Source of the DNA: an uncultured Oscillospiraceae bacterium
GTDB lineage: Bacteria; Bacillota; Clostridia; Oscillospirales; Oscillospiraceae
Reading direction: 5' to 3'
Length of the DNA: 64,000 nucleotides
Assembly (NCBI GenBank): GCA_944386985.1
Contig: CALXDD010000004.1
Location: 1-64,000, forward strand
Made by a program: the position numbers and the translations under genes. Shown piece after piece: positions 41,592 to 49,264 of this stretch (the first letter of the stretch is position 1; each line of letters starts with the position of its first letter). The notes under the pieces are model-generated. The model did not search any database, was not told the DNA's origin, and saw only the letters and a program-made list of their open reading frames with translations.

Positions 41592-42521
41592 ATGAGCGAG
41601 GTCCATGTCTACGATATGATTGCAGTGGGCGGCGGCCCCGGCGGCTACACGGCGGCTCTCTACGCTGCCCGGGCCGGGCTTGACACCCTGGTGCTGGAGA
41701 AGCTCTCCGCCGGCGGACAGATGGCCCTGACCGAGGAGATCGACAACTATCCCGGCTTTGAGGAAGGCATCGACGGCTTCACCCTGGCCGAGAAGATGCA
41801 GCAGCAGGCGGAGCGTTTCGGAGCCAGGAGCGAATATGCCCAGGTGGAGAGCATGGACCTCACTGCCTCCCCCAAGGTGCTGGAGACCAGCGAGGGTCCC
41901 TTCTATGCCAGAACCGTGGTGCTGGCCACCGGCGCCAATCCCAGAGAGCTGGGCCTCCCGGGCGAGGCTGCTCTCACCGGCCGCGGAGTAGCCTACTGCG
42001 CCGCCTGCGATGGAATGCGCTACAAGGGCAGGACGGTGGTGGTCGTAGGAGGCGGCAACTCTGCCGCCGCGGACGCCATGCTTCTCAGCCGTATCGCCAA
42101 GAAGGTGATTTTGGTCCACCGCCGGGATACCCTGCGGGCCACCAAGATCTACCATGAGCCGCTGATGCAGGCGGAAAATATCGAATTTCGCTGGAACAGC
42201 GTGGTTACAGAGCTGCTCCACGCTGATAAAGTCACCGGTGTGAAGCTGAAGGATGTGCACACCGGAGAGGAAACGACGGTTCCCTGCGACGGCGTGTTCA
42301 TCAGTGTGGGCCGGAAGCCCGCCACTGAGCTGGTGCAAAGCCAGGTGGCGCTGGACCGGAACGGCTACATCATCGCGGATGAGACCACGAAAACCAGTCT
42401 CCCCGGCGTCTATGCCGTGGGGGACGTGCGGACAAAACCTCTGCGCCAGGTGGTAACAGCGGTGGCCGACGGAGCTACAGCAGTCCATATGGCGGAGGAA
42501 TATTTAGCGGGAGGCGAATGA
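41592..42521 (+). CDS. trxB: Thioredoxin reductase
   Basis: The 309-aa flavoprotein has the FAD loop AVGGGPGGYTAALYAARAG (about 11-29), the redox CAAC (136-139) in AYCAACDG, the NADPH loop VVVVGGGNSAAADA and the C-terminal FAD motif VYAVGDVRTKPLRQV. It reduces thioredoxin with NADPH (or reduced ferredoxin/flavin in some clostridia). It is coupled to trxA and followed by a small membrane protein. Confidence 0.95.
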   Translation: MSEVHVYDMIAVGGGPGGYTAALYAARAGLDTLVLEKLSAGGQMALTEEIDNYPGFEEGIDGFTLAEKMQQQAERFGARSEYAQVESMDLTASPKVLETSEGPFYARTVVLATGANPRELGLPGEAALTGRGVAYCAACDGMRYKGRTVVVVGGGNSAAADAMLLSRIAKKVILVHRRDTLRATKIYHEPLMQAENIEFRWNSVVTELLHADKVTGVKLKDVHTGEETTVPCDGVFISVGRKPATELVQSQVALDRNGYIIADETTKTSLPGVYAVGDVRTKPLRQVVTAVADGATAVHMAEEYLAGGE

Positions 42522-42534
42522 TAGGAAGGAACGT

Positions 42535-42738
42535 ATGAGGAAGTGGCTGCGTCCGGCTCTGTTTGCTCTGGGCAGCGGGCTGGTGGGCCTGGGATACTAC
42601 TATTTGGTAGGCTGCTCCACCGGAACCTGCTCCATCACCTCCAGCCCGCTCAACTCCATGGTGTACATGGGTCTGATCGGATGGCTTCTGTCCGGTGCGC
42701 TGGGTTCCTGCCGCTGTGGGAGCAGCTGCAAAAAATGA
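42535..42738 (+). CDS. DUF6132 family small membrane protein
   Basis: The 67-aa protein has two hydrophobic helices separated by GCSTGTCSITSSP, the hallmark of DUF6132, and ends in a Cys-rich tail (CRCGSSCKK). It is 13 bp after trxB and before the operon terminator. The cysteines suggest thiol or metal chemistry with the thioredoxin system; related proteins often accompany redox or rhodanese genes. The function is unknown. Confidence 0.82.
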   Translation: MRKWLRPALFALGSGLVGLGYYYLVGCSTGTCSITSSPLNSMVYMGLIGWLLSGALGSCRCGSSCKK

Positions 42739-42753
42739 GGTCCCTACCGGAGC

Positions 42754-42790
42754 AAAACAGCCGCAGGCAGTTTGCCTGCGGCTGTTTTTT
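42754..42790 (+). terminator. Terminator of the thioredoxin operon
   Basis: AAAACAGCCGCAGGCA and TGCCTGCGGCTGTTTT form a 16-bp stem with a 3-nt loop, followed by TT. Confidence 0.9.
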
Positions 42791-42845
42791 GCCGGAATGC
42801 TTCCGGTAAAAGAAAAACTGTCTCCCTCCATATCACCTCTTCCGA

Positions 42846-42874
42846 TTGTCAGGCGGAACCGTTCATGGTATGAT
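42846..42874 (+). promoter_or_regulatory. Promoter of the macrodomain operon
   Basis: TTGTCA (42846-42851), 17-bp spacer, TATGAT (42869-42874). Confidence 0.72.
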
Positions 42875-42901
42875 AGGGCTATCAAGTGAGGAGGTGTCCC
42901 T

Positions 42902-43903
42902 ATGCCCCTTCACATCGTGCGAAATGATATCACCGCTATGAAGGTGGATGCCATCGTCAACGCTGCCAACGAAAGTCTACTTGGCGGCGGGGGTGTGGAC
43001 GGCGCCATCCACCAGGCCGCCGGGCCGGACCTTGTGAAGGAGTGCCGCACCCTGGGCGGCTGCAAAACGGGACAGGCCAAGATAACCCGGGGCTACCGCC
43101 TGCCCGCCAGGTTCGTGATCCACACCGTTGGCCCCATCTGGCGGGGCGGCAGTCACAAAGAGCGGGAACTGCTGATCTCCGCCTACCGATCCTCGCTGGA
43201 GCTGGCTCTTGTCAATCGGTGTGAGACAGTAGCATTTCCCCTGATTTCCTCCGGAATCTACGGCTACCCCAAGGATCAGGCCCTGAAGGTGGCGGTGGAC
43301 ACCATCGGGGATTTTCTGCTCTCCCACGACATGACGGTCTACCTGGTGATCTTTGACCGGGCTGCCTACACCATCGGCGGCAAACTCTTCGCCGATATCG
43401 CCGCCTATATTGATGACCGGTATGTGTCGGAACATACAGACATCCAGGAGGAACAGCGCCGCAGGACCGCCGTTTTCTTATCCGCGCCCTCTGACGCAGA
43501 GCCGACCGCTCCCGTCCCCTGCGGGGCGGCTCCCGGGAGTCCGGATGAGGCTCTGCGTCAGCTGGATGAGAGCTTTTCCCAGATGCTGCTGCGGAAGATC
43601 GATGAGAGCAGCATGACCGATGCCCAGTGCTACAAGAAGGCCAACATCGACCGCAGGCTATTCTCCAAGATCCGCTCAGATGTACGCTACAAGCCCTCCA
43701 AGCCCACCGCCATGGCTTTTGCCGTGGCGCTGGAGCTGCCCTTGGGTGAAGCCGCGGAAATGCTGGGAAAGGCAGGTTTTGCCTTCTCCCACGCCAGCAA
43801 ATTCGACATCATCGTGGAGTATTTTATCGCACATCAAAATTACAATATCTTTGAAATCAACGAGGCCCTGTTCGCCTTCGACCAGAGCCTGCTGGGAGGT
43901 TGA
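42902..43903 (+). CDS. Macrodomain protein with C-terminal helical domain
   Basis: The 333-aa protein has an N-terminal macrodomain of the MacroD/YmdB type (about 1-170): [20 protein letters not shown] and [12 protein letters not shown] bind ADP-ribose, indicating ADP-ribosyl hydrolase or O-acetyl-ADP-ribose deacetylase activity. A linker (about 180-215) leads to a helical domain (about 220-330; [35 protein letters not shown]) that I cannot name but which looks like a helix-turn-helix. AGGAGG precedes the ATG. It heads a three-gene operon. Confidence 0.88.
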   Translation: MPLHIVRNDITAMKVDAIVNAANESLLGGGGVDGAIHQAAGPDLVKECRTLGGCKTGQAKITRGYRLPARFVIHTVGPIWRGGSHKERELLISAYRSSLELALVNRCETVAFPLISSGIYGYPKDQALKVAVDTIGDFLLSHDMTVYLVIFDRAAYTIGGKLFADIAAYIDDRYVSEHTDIQEEQRRRTAVFLSAPSDAEPTAPVPCGAAPGSPDEALRQLDESFSQMLLRKIDESSMTDAQCYKKANIDRRLFSKIRSDVRYKPSKPTAMAFAVALELPLGEAAEMLGKAGFAFSHASKFDIIVEYFIAHQNYNIFEINEALFAFDQSLLGG

Positions 43904-43907
43904 CAAC

Positions 43908-44291
43908 ATGCCCCGCATCGATGTGACTGAAATGCCCTTTTCCAAACTCTATCCGCTCCTGGTAAACAAAGCGGAGAAAAAAGGCCGTACCCGGCAGGAG
44001 GTGGATCAGGTGACCGCCTGGCTCACCGGATATACCCCGGAGGACATCGCCCGTCTGGAACAATCCGACACCAGCTATGGGGATTTCTTTCAAAATGCCC
44101 CCGCTTTGAACCCCAGCCGCACCCTTATTACCGGCAAGATCTGCGGCGTTCGGGTAGAGGAAATCGAAGACCCGCTGATGCGGGAGATTCGATATCTGGA
44201 CAAGCTGGTGGACGAACTGGCCAAAGGAAAATCCATGGAACAGATTTTTAGAAAGCAGGACTCCTCCTATGAAAAAGGCCCTCATACATAA
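43908..44291 (+). CDS. DUF2200 family protein
   Basis: The 127-aa protein has the DUF2200 features [20 protein letters not shown] and [13 protein letters not shown], and ends in a charged helix. It is a small soluble protein of unknown function. GGGAGG lies 8 nt before its ATG, which comes 4 bp after the macrodomain gene; the end overlaps the next gene by 23 bp. Tight packing implies joint production. Confidence 0.85.
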   Translation: MPRIDVTEMPFSKLYPLLVNKAEKKGRTRQEVDQVTAWLTGYTPEDIARLEQSDTSYGDFFQNAPALNPSRTLITGKICGVRVEEIEDPLMREIRYLDKLVDELAKGKSMEQIFRKQDSSYEKGPHT

Positions 44292-44550
44292 ATTTGCACT
44301 CATTGCAGCCGCGATTGGTCTCCTCATCATTTTCGTCGTTATTTTATCGGGGACAGCATATCCCAACATGCTTTTTCGCATCGGCGCTCCTTTGGGCCTT
44401 GCTTTTATTTTTGCAAGCGTCCTATTGCTGCTTATCTGTTGGTTATGGGAAATACACGACGGAATAAAAGGCAGGCAATACCTTTGGGCTATTATCATCG
44501 CAGTTCTTGGATTGATCGTGATTGTCCAAATGCTGATCCGAATCCGGTAG
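44269..44550 (+). CDS. Small two- to three-helix membrane protein
   Basis: The 93-aa protein has hydrophobic helices at about 9-30, 38-60 and 70-90 ([52 protein letters not shown]). It overlaps the DUF2200 gene by 23 bp. I recognise no family. It is the last gene of the macrodomain operon and ends about 70 bp before the terminator. Confidence 0.65.
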   Translation: MKKALIHKFALIAAAIGLLIIFVVILSGTAYPNMLFRIGAPLGLAFIFASVLLLLICWLWEIHDGIKGRQYLWAIIIAVLGLIVIVQMLIRIR

Positions 44551-44618
44551 ATGCTGCAGATCCACAATCCTGTCGGGCCGAACATATTTGTCATCCGCCA
44601 TACGACGAAAAGAAAACG

Positions 44619-44670
44619 AAATCCCCCTACCCTGTGTTTGTAAGTCAAACAACACAGAATAGGGGGATTT
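44619..44670. terminator. Bidirectional terminator after the macrodomain operon
   Basis: AAATCCCCCTA and TAGGGGGATTT arms with an inner CTGTGTT/AACACAG stem. It faces the convergent minus-strand operon as well. Confidence 0.75.
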
Positions 44671-44726
44671 CTTATGAAAAAGAAACCTGGAGAGACCTTT
44701 GCCTCCACTGTCCCCTTCAATACAAA

Positions 44727-44864
44727 TCAGGCATTCTCCTCTGCCCAGTTCTCCGCCCCCTCCTTGCAGCCCATCTGTCCGTGGAGGAAGAGATATCCCT
44801 TATTTGCAGGCTCTCCATGTAAAACTGCGGGGATGGCGTCGATTTGAAATCGCTTGGTCTTCAT
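44727..44864 (-). pseudogene. Truncated alpha/beta hydrolase remnant
   Basis: A 45-codon frame starting at ATG 44864 encodes MKTKRFQIDAIPAVLHG and then KGYLFLHGQMGCKEGAENW, stopping at TGA 44727. This is the N-terminus of a clostridial alpha/beta hydrolase family in which LFLHGxMGCKE leads into the hydrolase core. Everything after about residue 45 is missing. It lies 11 bp after the DUF6933 gene, at the end of the same minus-strand operon. A functional small peptide is less likely than a deletion. Confidence 0.6.
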
Positions 44865-44875
44865 GTCTCCGTCCT

Positions 44876-45379
44876 TCATTCCTTCAATACTGCCGCCATC
44901 CGTTCCAGTCCCCTCCCCTGCCCCTCAAATCCCGCGCAGCGGCTGGGGCGGGTGTTGACGGCGTGGTCCAGCAGTGGCTGCGCCTGTCCGGAAACGTCCA
45001 GGCACAGATCCAGGGCCAGCACATCCTCCCAGGCCCGGTTGAGAAATGCCACCTCACGGCGGCCGTGGGTACGGGTGAGGACAGCGCCGCCTGCCTGCCG
45101 CAGATAGTTCTCAATCTGATCGGAAGCAAACCCGGCGGCGGTAAGGCTGTCGGTCAGCCCCTCCCGGAACAGTCCGGGAATGTCCGCCCATTGGGAGGGC
45201 AGCACATCATAGCGGACGAAGGCATACCGGCTAAGGCAATGGACGGCCAGCAGGCACCTGCGCCCCCGCAGAACAATCACATGGAGGTCCCAGCAGAACC
45301 GCCGGTCCGGCTCCGTGCCGTAAGCCGGCGGTTTCCTTTTCAGAAAGCGCTGGAGGGGAAAAGTCAGGCCCAGTTCCAT
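44876..45379 (-). CDS. DUF6933 family protein
   Basis: The 167-aa protein has the DUF6933 pattern: an N-terminal strand-rich part (RRFCWDLHVIVLRGRRCLLA) and a C-terminal helical part (EVAFLNRAWEDVLALDLCLD). Its ATG overlaps the upstream stop by one base (TGATG), indicating translational coupling. No activity is known. It follows a phosphodiesterase gene. Confidence 0.75.
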   Translation of the reverse strand: MELGLTFPLQRFLKRKPPAYGTEPDRRFCWDLHVIVLRGRRCLLAVHCLSRYAFVRYDVLPSQWADIPGLFREGLTDSLTAAGFASDQIENYLRQAGGAVLTRTHGRREVAFLNRAWEDVLALDLCLDVSGQAQPLLDHAVNTRPSRCAGFEGQGRGLERMAAVLKE

Positions 45380-45837
45380 CACTTCACCTCATGGGGGATG
45401 GTGATCTTCTCCACCCGAAGCTCCCCCTCCTCCGCCTCCGCCATCATCATGGTGATTTCCTGATTGAAACGGCGGGGGCCGCAGGAACCGGGATTGAGCC
45501 AGAGGATGCCGTCCTTCTCCTCCTGCACATATTTATGGGAGTGGCCGAACACCACCACATCCACTCCGGAGAGGTCTGCCGGGACCTCCTTTCTGTTGTG
45601 AACCATGTAGAAGGTCACGCCGCCCAGAGTAACGGCCAGGTCGTGGGGGATCTCCGCTGCCCACTCCTTGTCATTGTTGCCCCGGACGATGTAGAGAGGG
45701 GCATACTGCCGCAGCTCGTCCACAATGCTCTGCTTGTTGATGTCGCCGCCGTGGAGAATGGCGTCGGCGGTTTTCAGGTACTCCGCCGCCTCAGGCCGCA
45801 GCAGGCCGTGGGTATCGGAGAGAATGGCCAGTTTCAT
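45379..45837 (-). CDS. Metallophosphoesterase (YfcE/MJ0936 family)
   Basis: The 152-aa phosphodiesterase has all metal motifs: SDTHG (about 7-11), GGDI (30-33), GNND (54-57), and GHSH (98-101). It hydrolyses phosphodiesters using two metals (often Mn). It overlaps the SDR gene by 4 bp at its start and the DUF6933 gene by one base at its end. The cellular substrate is not known. Confidence 0.92.
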   Translation of the reverse strand: MKLAILSDTHGLLRPEAAEYLKTADAILHGGDINKQSIVDELRQYAPLYIVRGNNDKEWAAEIPHDLAVTLGGVTFYMVHNRKEVPADLSGVDVVVFGHSHKYVQEEKDGILWLNPGSCGPRRFNQEITMMMAEAEEGELRVEKITIPHEVK

Positions 45838-46544
45838 AGACTCCCTCCCAAGGTCCAGCCGAAGTCGTTGTGGTAGATCATCTGATGGGTCATGCCTCCG
45901 TCAATGCAGATGTTCTCCCCGGTGATGAAGCCCGCCTTGTCCGAGCAGAGGTAGAGCACCATATTGGCGATGTCCATGGGATTGCCCACCCGGCCGGCGG
46001 GCTGCTGATCGGCGTCCGGACCCTCGTAGACGGTATAGTCCGTGTCGATCCAGCCAGGGGAGATGGAGTTCACCCGCACACGGCCCCTGAGACTTACCGC
46101 CAGGGCATGCGTCAGGGCGGAGATGCCGCCCTTGGCCGCCGTATAGCTCTCGGTCTGGGGCTGACTCATCCGGTCCCGGGAGGAGGAGATGTTCACAATG
46201 GCGGCTCCGGGGGCAAAGTGGGGAGCGAAGAGTTTGGCGAGATAAAAAGGCGCGGTGACCCCCACCTGCAGAGCGTAATTGAACTCCTCATAGGTACATG
46301 CATCGATGCCCTTCATGAGGGGCAGGGCGTTGTTGACAAGATAGTCCACATGGCCGCAGCCGGCAATCACCTTGGCGGCAAAATTTTCCAGAACGGCCTG
46401 GTTGGCCAGATCCCCTACATAGTAGTCGTTAGGCAGCAGGTCGATGACGCACACTGTGGCCCCCGCCTTGCGGAATTCCTCCGCAATGGCCTTGCCGATA
46501 CCTTTCGCGCCGCCTGTGACCACGGCGACTTTATTTTCAAACAT
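45834..46544 (-). CDS. Short-chain dehydrogenase/reductase
   Basis: The 236-aa SDR has the cofactor loop VVTGGAKGIGKAIA (about 8-21), the NNA motif in LVNNALPL, the catalytic Ser in NISSSRDR and Tyr/Lys in SYTAAKGG, and ISPGWIDTDY. It reduces or oxidises an alcohol/ketone with NAD(P); substrate unknown. Its stop overlaps the next gene's ATG, and it starts 12 bp after the TIGR04076 gene. Confidence 0.92.
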   Translation of the reverse strand: MFENKVAVVTGGAKGIGKAIAEEFRKAGATVCVIDLLPNDYYVGDLANQAVLENFAAKVIAGCGHVDYLVNNALPLMKGIDACTYEEFNYALQVGVTAPFYLAKLFAPHFAPGAAIVNISSSRDRMSQPQTESYTAAKGGISALTHALAVSLRGRVRVNSISPGWIDTDYTVYEGPDADQQPAGRVGNPMDIANMVLYLCSDKAGFITGENICIDGGMTHQMIYHNDFGWTLGGSL

Positions 46545-46556
46545 GACGTCTCCTCC

Positions 46557-46871
46557 TCACTCTGCGTCCTCGTCCAGAGCCTCCACCAGAAAACTCACCG
46601 GACGAAAGCCGTCGTTGCAGGAGAGCATAGCGGCTCTTGGGTTTTTCATCCAGCCGTCGTAGAAATTCTCTCCCCCGTGGCTCAGGGCAAGCACGAAAGG
46701 CGAGAGGGTATCCCAGGCGCTCTGGCAGAAGCCCTCCGGCCGCTCCCAGCCGTTGGCAATGAAGACCTGTCCCACCGCCATATCGCAGGCGTGGGAGATG
46801 GGATTTTCATACCGCTCCATCAAATCCTCATACCGGGTAATGCGCATGACGGTGATTTTGCACTTTTTCAT
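46557..46871 (-). CDS. TIGR04076 family protein
   Basis: The 104-aa protein matches the small TIGR04076 family: CKITVMRITRYEDLMERY at the N-terminus, GQVFIANGWERPEGFCQSAW in the middle, and a DGWM..P segment. It contains several conserved cysteines that could bind a metal. The function is not known. Its ATG overlaps the stop of the deformylase-like gene (ATGA). Confidence 0.82.
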   Translation of the reverse strand: MKKCKITVMRITRYEDLMERYENPISHACDMAVGQVFIANGWERPEGFCQSAWDTLSPFVLALSHGGENFYDGWMKNPRAAMLSCNDGFRPVSFLVEALDEDAE

Positions 46872-47278
46872 ATGATGATCCCCTCACAGTGGTCGATTTC
46901 ATGCTGGATGATCTGGGCCGTCCAGCCGGTAAAGGTTTTCAGCCGCTCCTGGAACTTCTCATTCTGCCAGCGCACCTTGATGGACTTCCACCGTCTGGCA
47001 GAGCGGACGCCGCTGAGGGAGAGACAGCCCTCCTCCGCGTCGTAGGGCCCGGATTTTTTGACGATCTCCGGGTTGAACATGACCATGTAGGTCCCCTCGT
47101 TATCGAAGGCGATGATGCGCTTGTTCACGCCGATCATATTGGCCGCCATACCCACGCAGCCGTCCTTGTGGTACTCCAGAGTCTCCAGCAGGTCGGCGGC
47201 GACGGAAAGATCTTCGATTGCGGCGCTCTCCGCCTTCCGGGCCAGAAACGCCTCATCTTTACAGATATCTCGGATCAT
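46868..47278 (-). CDS. def: Peptide deformylase
   Basis: The 136-aa metallohydrolase carries the three deformylase motifs: GCVGMAANMIG (motif 1), EEGCLSL with the metal cysteine (motif 2), and QHEIDHCEG (motif 3). It removes the formyl group of nascent proteins. It is shorter than the usual 150-190 residues and may be a second copy. ATG 47278 has AGGAGG 6 nt upstream; the surrounding longer frame is not supported. Its neighbours are not translation genes, so a specialised role is possible. Confidence 0.88.
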   Translation of the reverse strand: MIRDICKDEAFLARKAESAAIEDLSVAADLLETLEYHKDGCVGMAANMIGVNKRIIAFDNEGTYMVMFNPEIVKKSGPYDAEEGCLSLSGVRSARRWKSIKVRWQNEKFQERLKTFTGWTAQIIQHEIDHCEGIII

Positions 47279-47279
47279 A

Positions 47280-47894
47280 TCAAACCTCCTGATCCGGCCG
47301 CTGACCGTCATGGGCCTGCCACTGACATTCGGTGAGACGCATCTGGGAGAACACAGCCGTGAAGGAGGAGTCCTCCGGGGAACAGGCATAGACGCCGAAT
47401 CGGATGACCCCGCCGCCTCTGCGCAGATGGCAGATCCGCATTTGACTGTAGTTGATACCGTCCCGGGAGCACTCGATCCGATAGTCGTCCTCCCGCCGGC
47501 TGAGCCGGTACCACATGGTACGGATATCGCCGTCAATGGCAGTGGTAGCCCAGTCGGAATAACCGTCGTTGGTAACGACGCTTCCCAGGTGCTGGAATTC
47601 CCTGTTCTCATATTCCACCGAAGCCTTGAGCCAGTTCTCGCTGTCCAGATAAAGAACAATCCCGCACTGGTCAAAGCGGTGCTTGCTGTCGGTGAAATCG
47701 GTTTTGACCACAAAGCTGAAATAGGACTCCCCGGTCTCCATCTGCAAAACCGGAGCGTTGTCATTGCGGAAATGGTAGTAGGTGCGCTGCCACAGATCGG
47801 TGTGGGGCTGGGTGGTGATCTCAATTCGTCCCGGGGAAATCCGGTATTGCTTCGGCGGCCTGGTCCAGACCAGTTTTTCTGTGTCAAAGTTCAT
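47280..47894 (-). CDS. DUF1349 (concanavalin-like) protein
   Basis: The 204-aa protein belongs to the DUF1349 family with a beta-sandwich, lectin-like fold (FSFVVKTDFTDSKHRFDQCG, GIVLYLDSENWLKASVEY, IRFGVYACSPEDSSFTAVFS). It may bind a carbohydrate. The start at ATG 47894 has GGAG about 8 nt upstream. No signal peptide is visible, so it is cytoplasmic. It is one base from the deformylase gene. Confidence 0.85.
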   Translation of the reverse strand: MNFDTEKLVWTRPPKQYRISPGRIEITTQPHTDLWQRTYYHFRNDNAPVLQMETGESYFSFVVKTDFTDSKHRFDQCGIVLYLDSENWLKASVEYENREFQHLGSVVTNDGYSDWATTAIDGDIRTMWYRLSRREDDYRIECSRDGINYSQMRICHLRRGGGVIRFGVYACSPEDSSFTAVFSQMRLTECQWQAHDGQRPDQEV

Positions 47895-47962
47895 TGCCAT
47901 TTCTCCATATCCCATTATAATATTCGTACAAGACTTTCCCGTACAGCGACGCAGGATTGGAA

Positions 47963-48694
47963 TCATCCGTCCCATCCCAGCACCGCCTGGAGTGTTTCCT
48001 CCGTGGCCGCAGGAAAGCTTCTCCTGACCTGCCGATAAATCAGCTCCCCGGACTGAGCGGGCTCTATGGAATAGGCGGACGAGACATGCTCATAGCCCCA
48101 TAAGGTTTCCGGGGCGGCATAGATGGAAATGGGCCATCCGTAGGGCTGCCCCTTTTTGTTGAGGCGCTGCCGGAAATCCCGAATCAGCAGATATCCCCCC
48201 ATCTGAAGATCAGTGACTGTCCCCTCAAAGTTTTTTTCTCCCCCCTTGCCGAACCCGGCCAGTCGCTTGAGTTCAAAGGAGTACAGCTCATCTCTGACGG
48301 CAAACTGATCCATGATACGCTTCTGGCGCAGGCTGGCCAGTTCCTCGTCCCAGCGGCTGTCAAAGTCATAGCCGTCCCGCCGCCAGTTGGCAAAATGGGG
48401 AAACCAGGTCTTGGAGATGAACCCGGCCTTTTTCCCGAAAAACTTCCCGTAGGCCGCCTGGCCGCTGCGGGCAATGCTCTGCCGCCACTCCCAGGGGTCC
48501 TTCTCCGGGTCGCCGGACCACCAGTAGAGGTCGGAAGTATGCTCCTCTGCGGAGAAGCCGTCAATTTCATTTTTAAAGAGAGGCAGAAACCCGATCTCAT
48601 CAATCCATTGGATCAATTCCTGCCAGCTTCGGATCCGGCAGGGATCGTCCCAACGGAGCCCCCGCATGATCCACTCGCCGTTCTCAATGGCCAC
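47963..48694 (-). CDS. AlkZ-related (YcaQ-like) protein
   Basis: The 243-aa protein resembles the AlkZ-related family of Firmicutes, with SWQELIQWIDEIGFLPLF, YWWSGDPEKDPWEWR and WFPHFANWRRDGYDFDSRWD. Relatives include glycosylases of alkylated or cross-linked DNA, but I see no proof of activity here. The start is placed at GTG 48694: AAGGAGG lies 8 nt upstream, and the ATG at 48730 falls inside the -10 of the promoter. It is first in an eight-gene minus-strand operon. Confidence 0.6.
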   Translation of the reverse strand: MAIENGEWIMRGLRWDDPCRIRSWQELIQWIDEIGFLPLFKNEIDGFSAEEHTSDLYWWSGDPEKDPWEWRQSIARSGQAAYGKFFGKKAGFISKTWFPHFANWRRDGYDFDSRWDEELASLRQKRIMDQFAVRDELYSFELKRLAGFGKGGEKNFEGTVTDLQMGGYLLIRDFRQRLNKKGQPYGWPISIYAAPETLWGYEHVSSAYSIEPAQSGELIYRQVRRSFPAATEETLQAVLGWDG

Positions 48695-48728
48695 GGCAGA
48701 CGCCTCCTTCTCCCAACTTGCTACAGGC

Positions 48729-48758
48729 ATTATAGCATGGAAATGGGTGAAATGTCAC
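48729..48758 (-). promoter_or_regulatory. Promoter of the AlkZ-related operon
   Basis: Minus strand: GTGACA (48753-48758), 18-bp spacer, TATAAT (48729-48734). The predicted start leaves a leader of only about 28 nt and overlaps the upstream in-frame ATG, which supports the GTG start. Confidence 0.68.
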
Positions 48759-49158
48759 GAAGCCGATGCCGGTTTTCACAGATAAGATGGCGTCATCTGT
48801 CTGTCGGATTTCCACCAGCATATTGCTTGCCATATTCTGGAATTCGGCGCTCTGAAGATCGTCCTTTATACCACCCGGCGTACCCCGCCGGCTGCCTGGC
48901 CCTGTTTTCGAGATCATCGGGCAGCGGAATGCTTCCTTGGATTATACGATTTATCTCCTGCCTGTTACGATTCAAAGCTCATTCAGAAGCCCGGTCCCGC
49001 CCAGTCCCGTCTCGATCTTCTCCCAATCACTTCGGTTGGAGGCATAGCTGCAATCCTCTTCTAATAATTCCTTGCTGTTTTTCTGCGTTCCTTTTGTCAT
49101 TCTGCACTTCTTGCAGCATTTCTGTGCGTTTTGAGCGGCTCCGCAGCTGGAAATGTAC
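48759..49158. other. About 400 bp with no convincing gene
   Basis: Several short minus-strand frames (48793-48975, 48972-49100, 48684-48917) look like possible remnants but have poor or no ribosome sites and match no family I know. I treat the stretch as decayed or non-coding. Confidence 0.5.
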
Positions 49159-49202
49159 CAAAAGCGGTTCCTGCAGATTTTTTACTGCAGAAACCGCTTT
49201 TG
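49159..49202 (-). terminator. Terminator of the sensor kinase operon
   Basis: CAAAAGCGGTTCCTGCAG and CTGCAGAAACCGCTTTTG form a long stem with an 8-nt T-rich loop, about 60 bp after the stop of the second kinase. Confidence 0.75.
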
Positions 49203-49264
49203 TTTGCCCTTCCTTAACCGGAAACAGTAAATGTAGGGCCGGGCATTGTATGAGATGCATCATC

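Noticed and set aside
44674..44846. Plus-strand frame starting ATGAAAAAGAAACC after the macrodomain operon terminator
   Set aside because: It begins at the edge of a terminator hairpin, has no recognisable product and is antisense to a better-supported hydrolase remnant.
48972..49100. 42-codon minus-strand frame downstream of the kinases as an AgrD-like signal peptide
   Set aside because: It lacks an amphipathic leader, a central cysteine with thiolactone context and an AgrB neighbour, and its ribosome site is weak.
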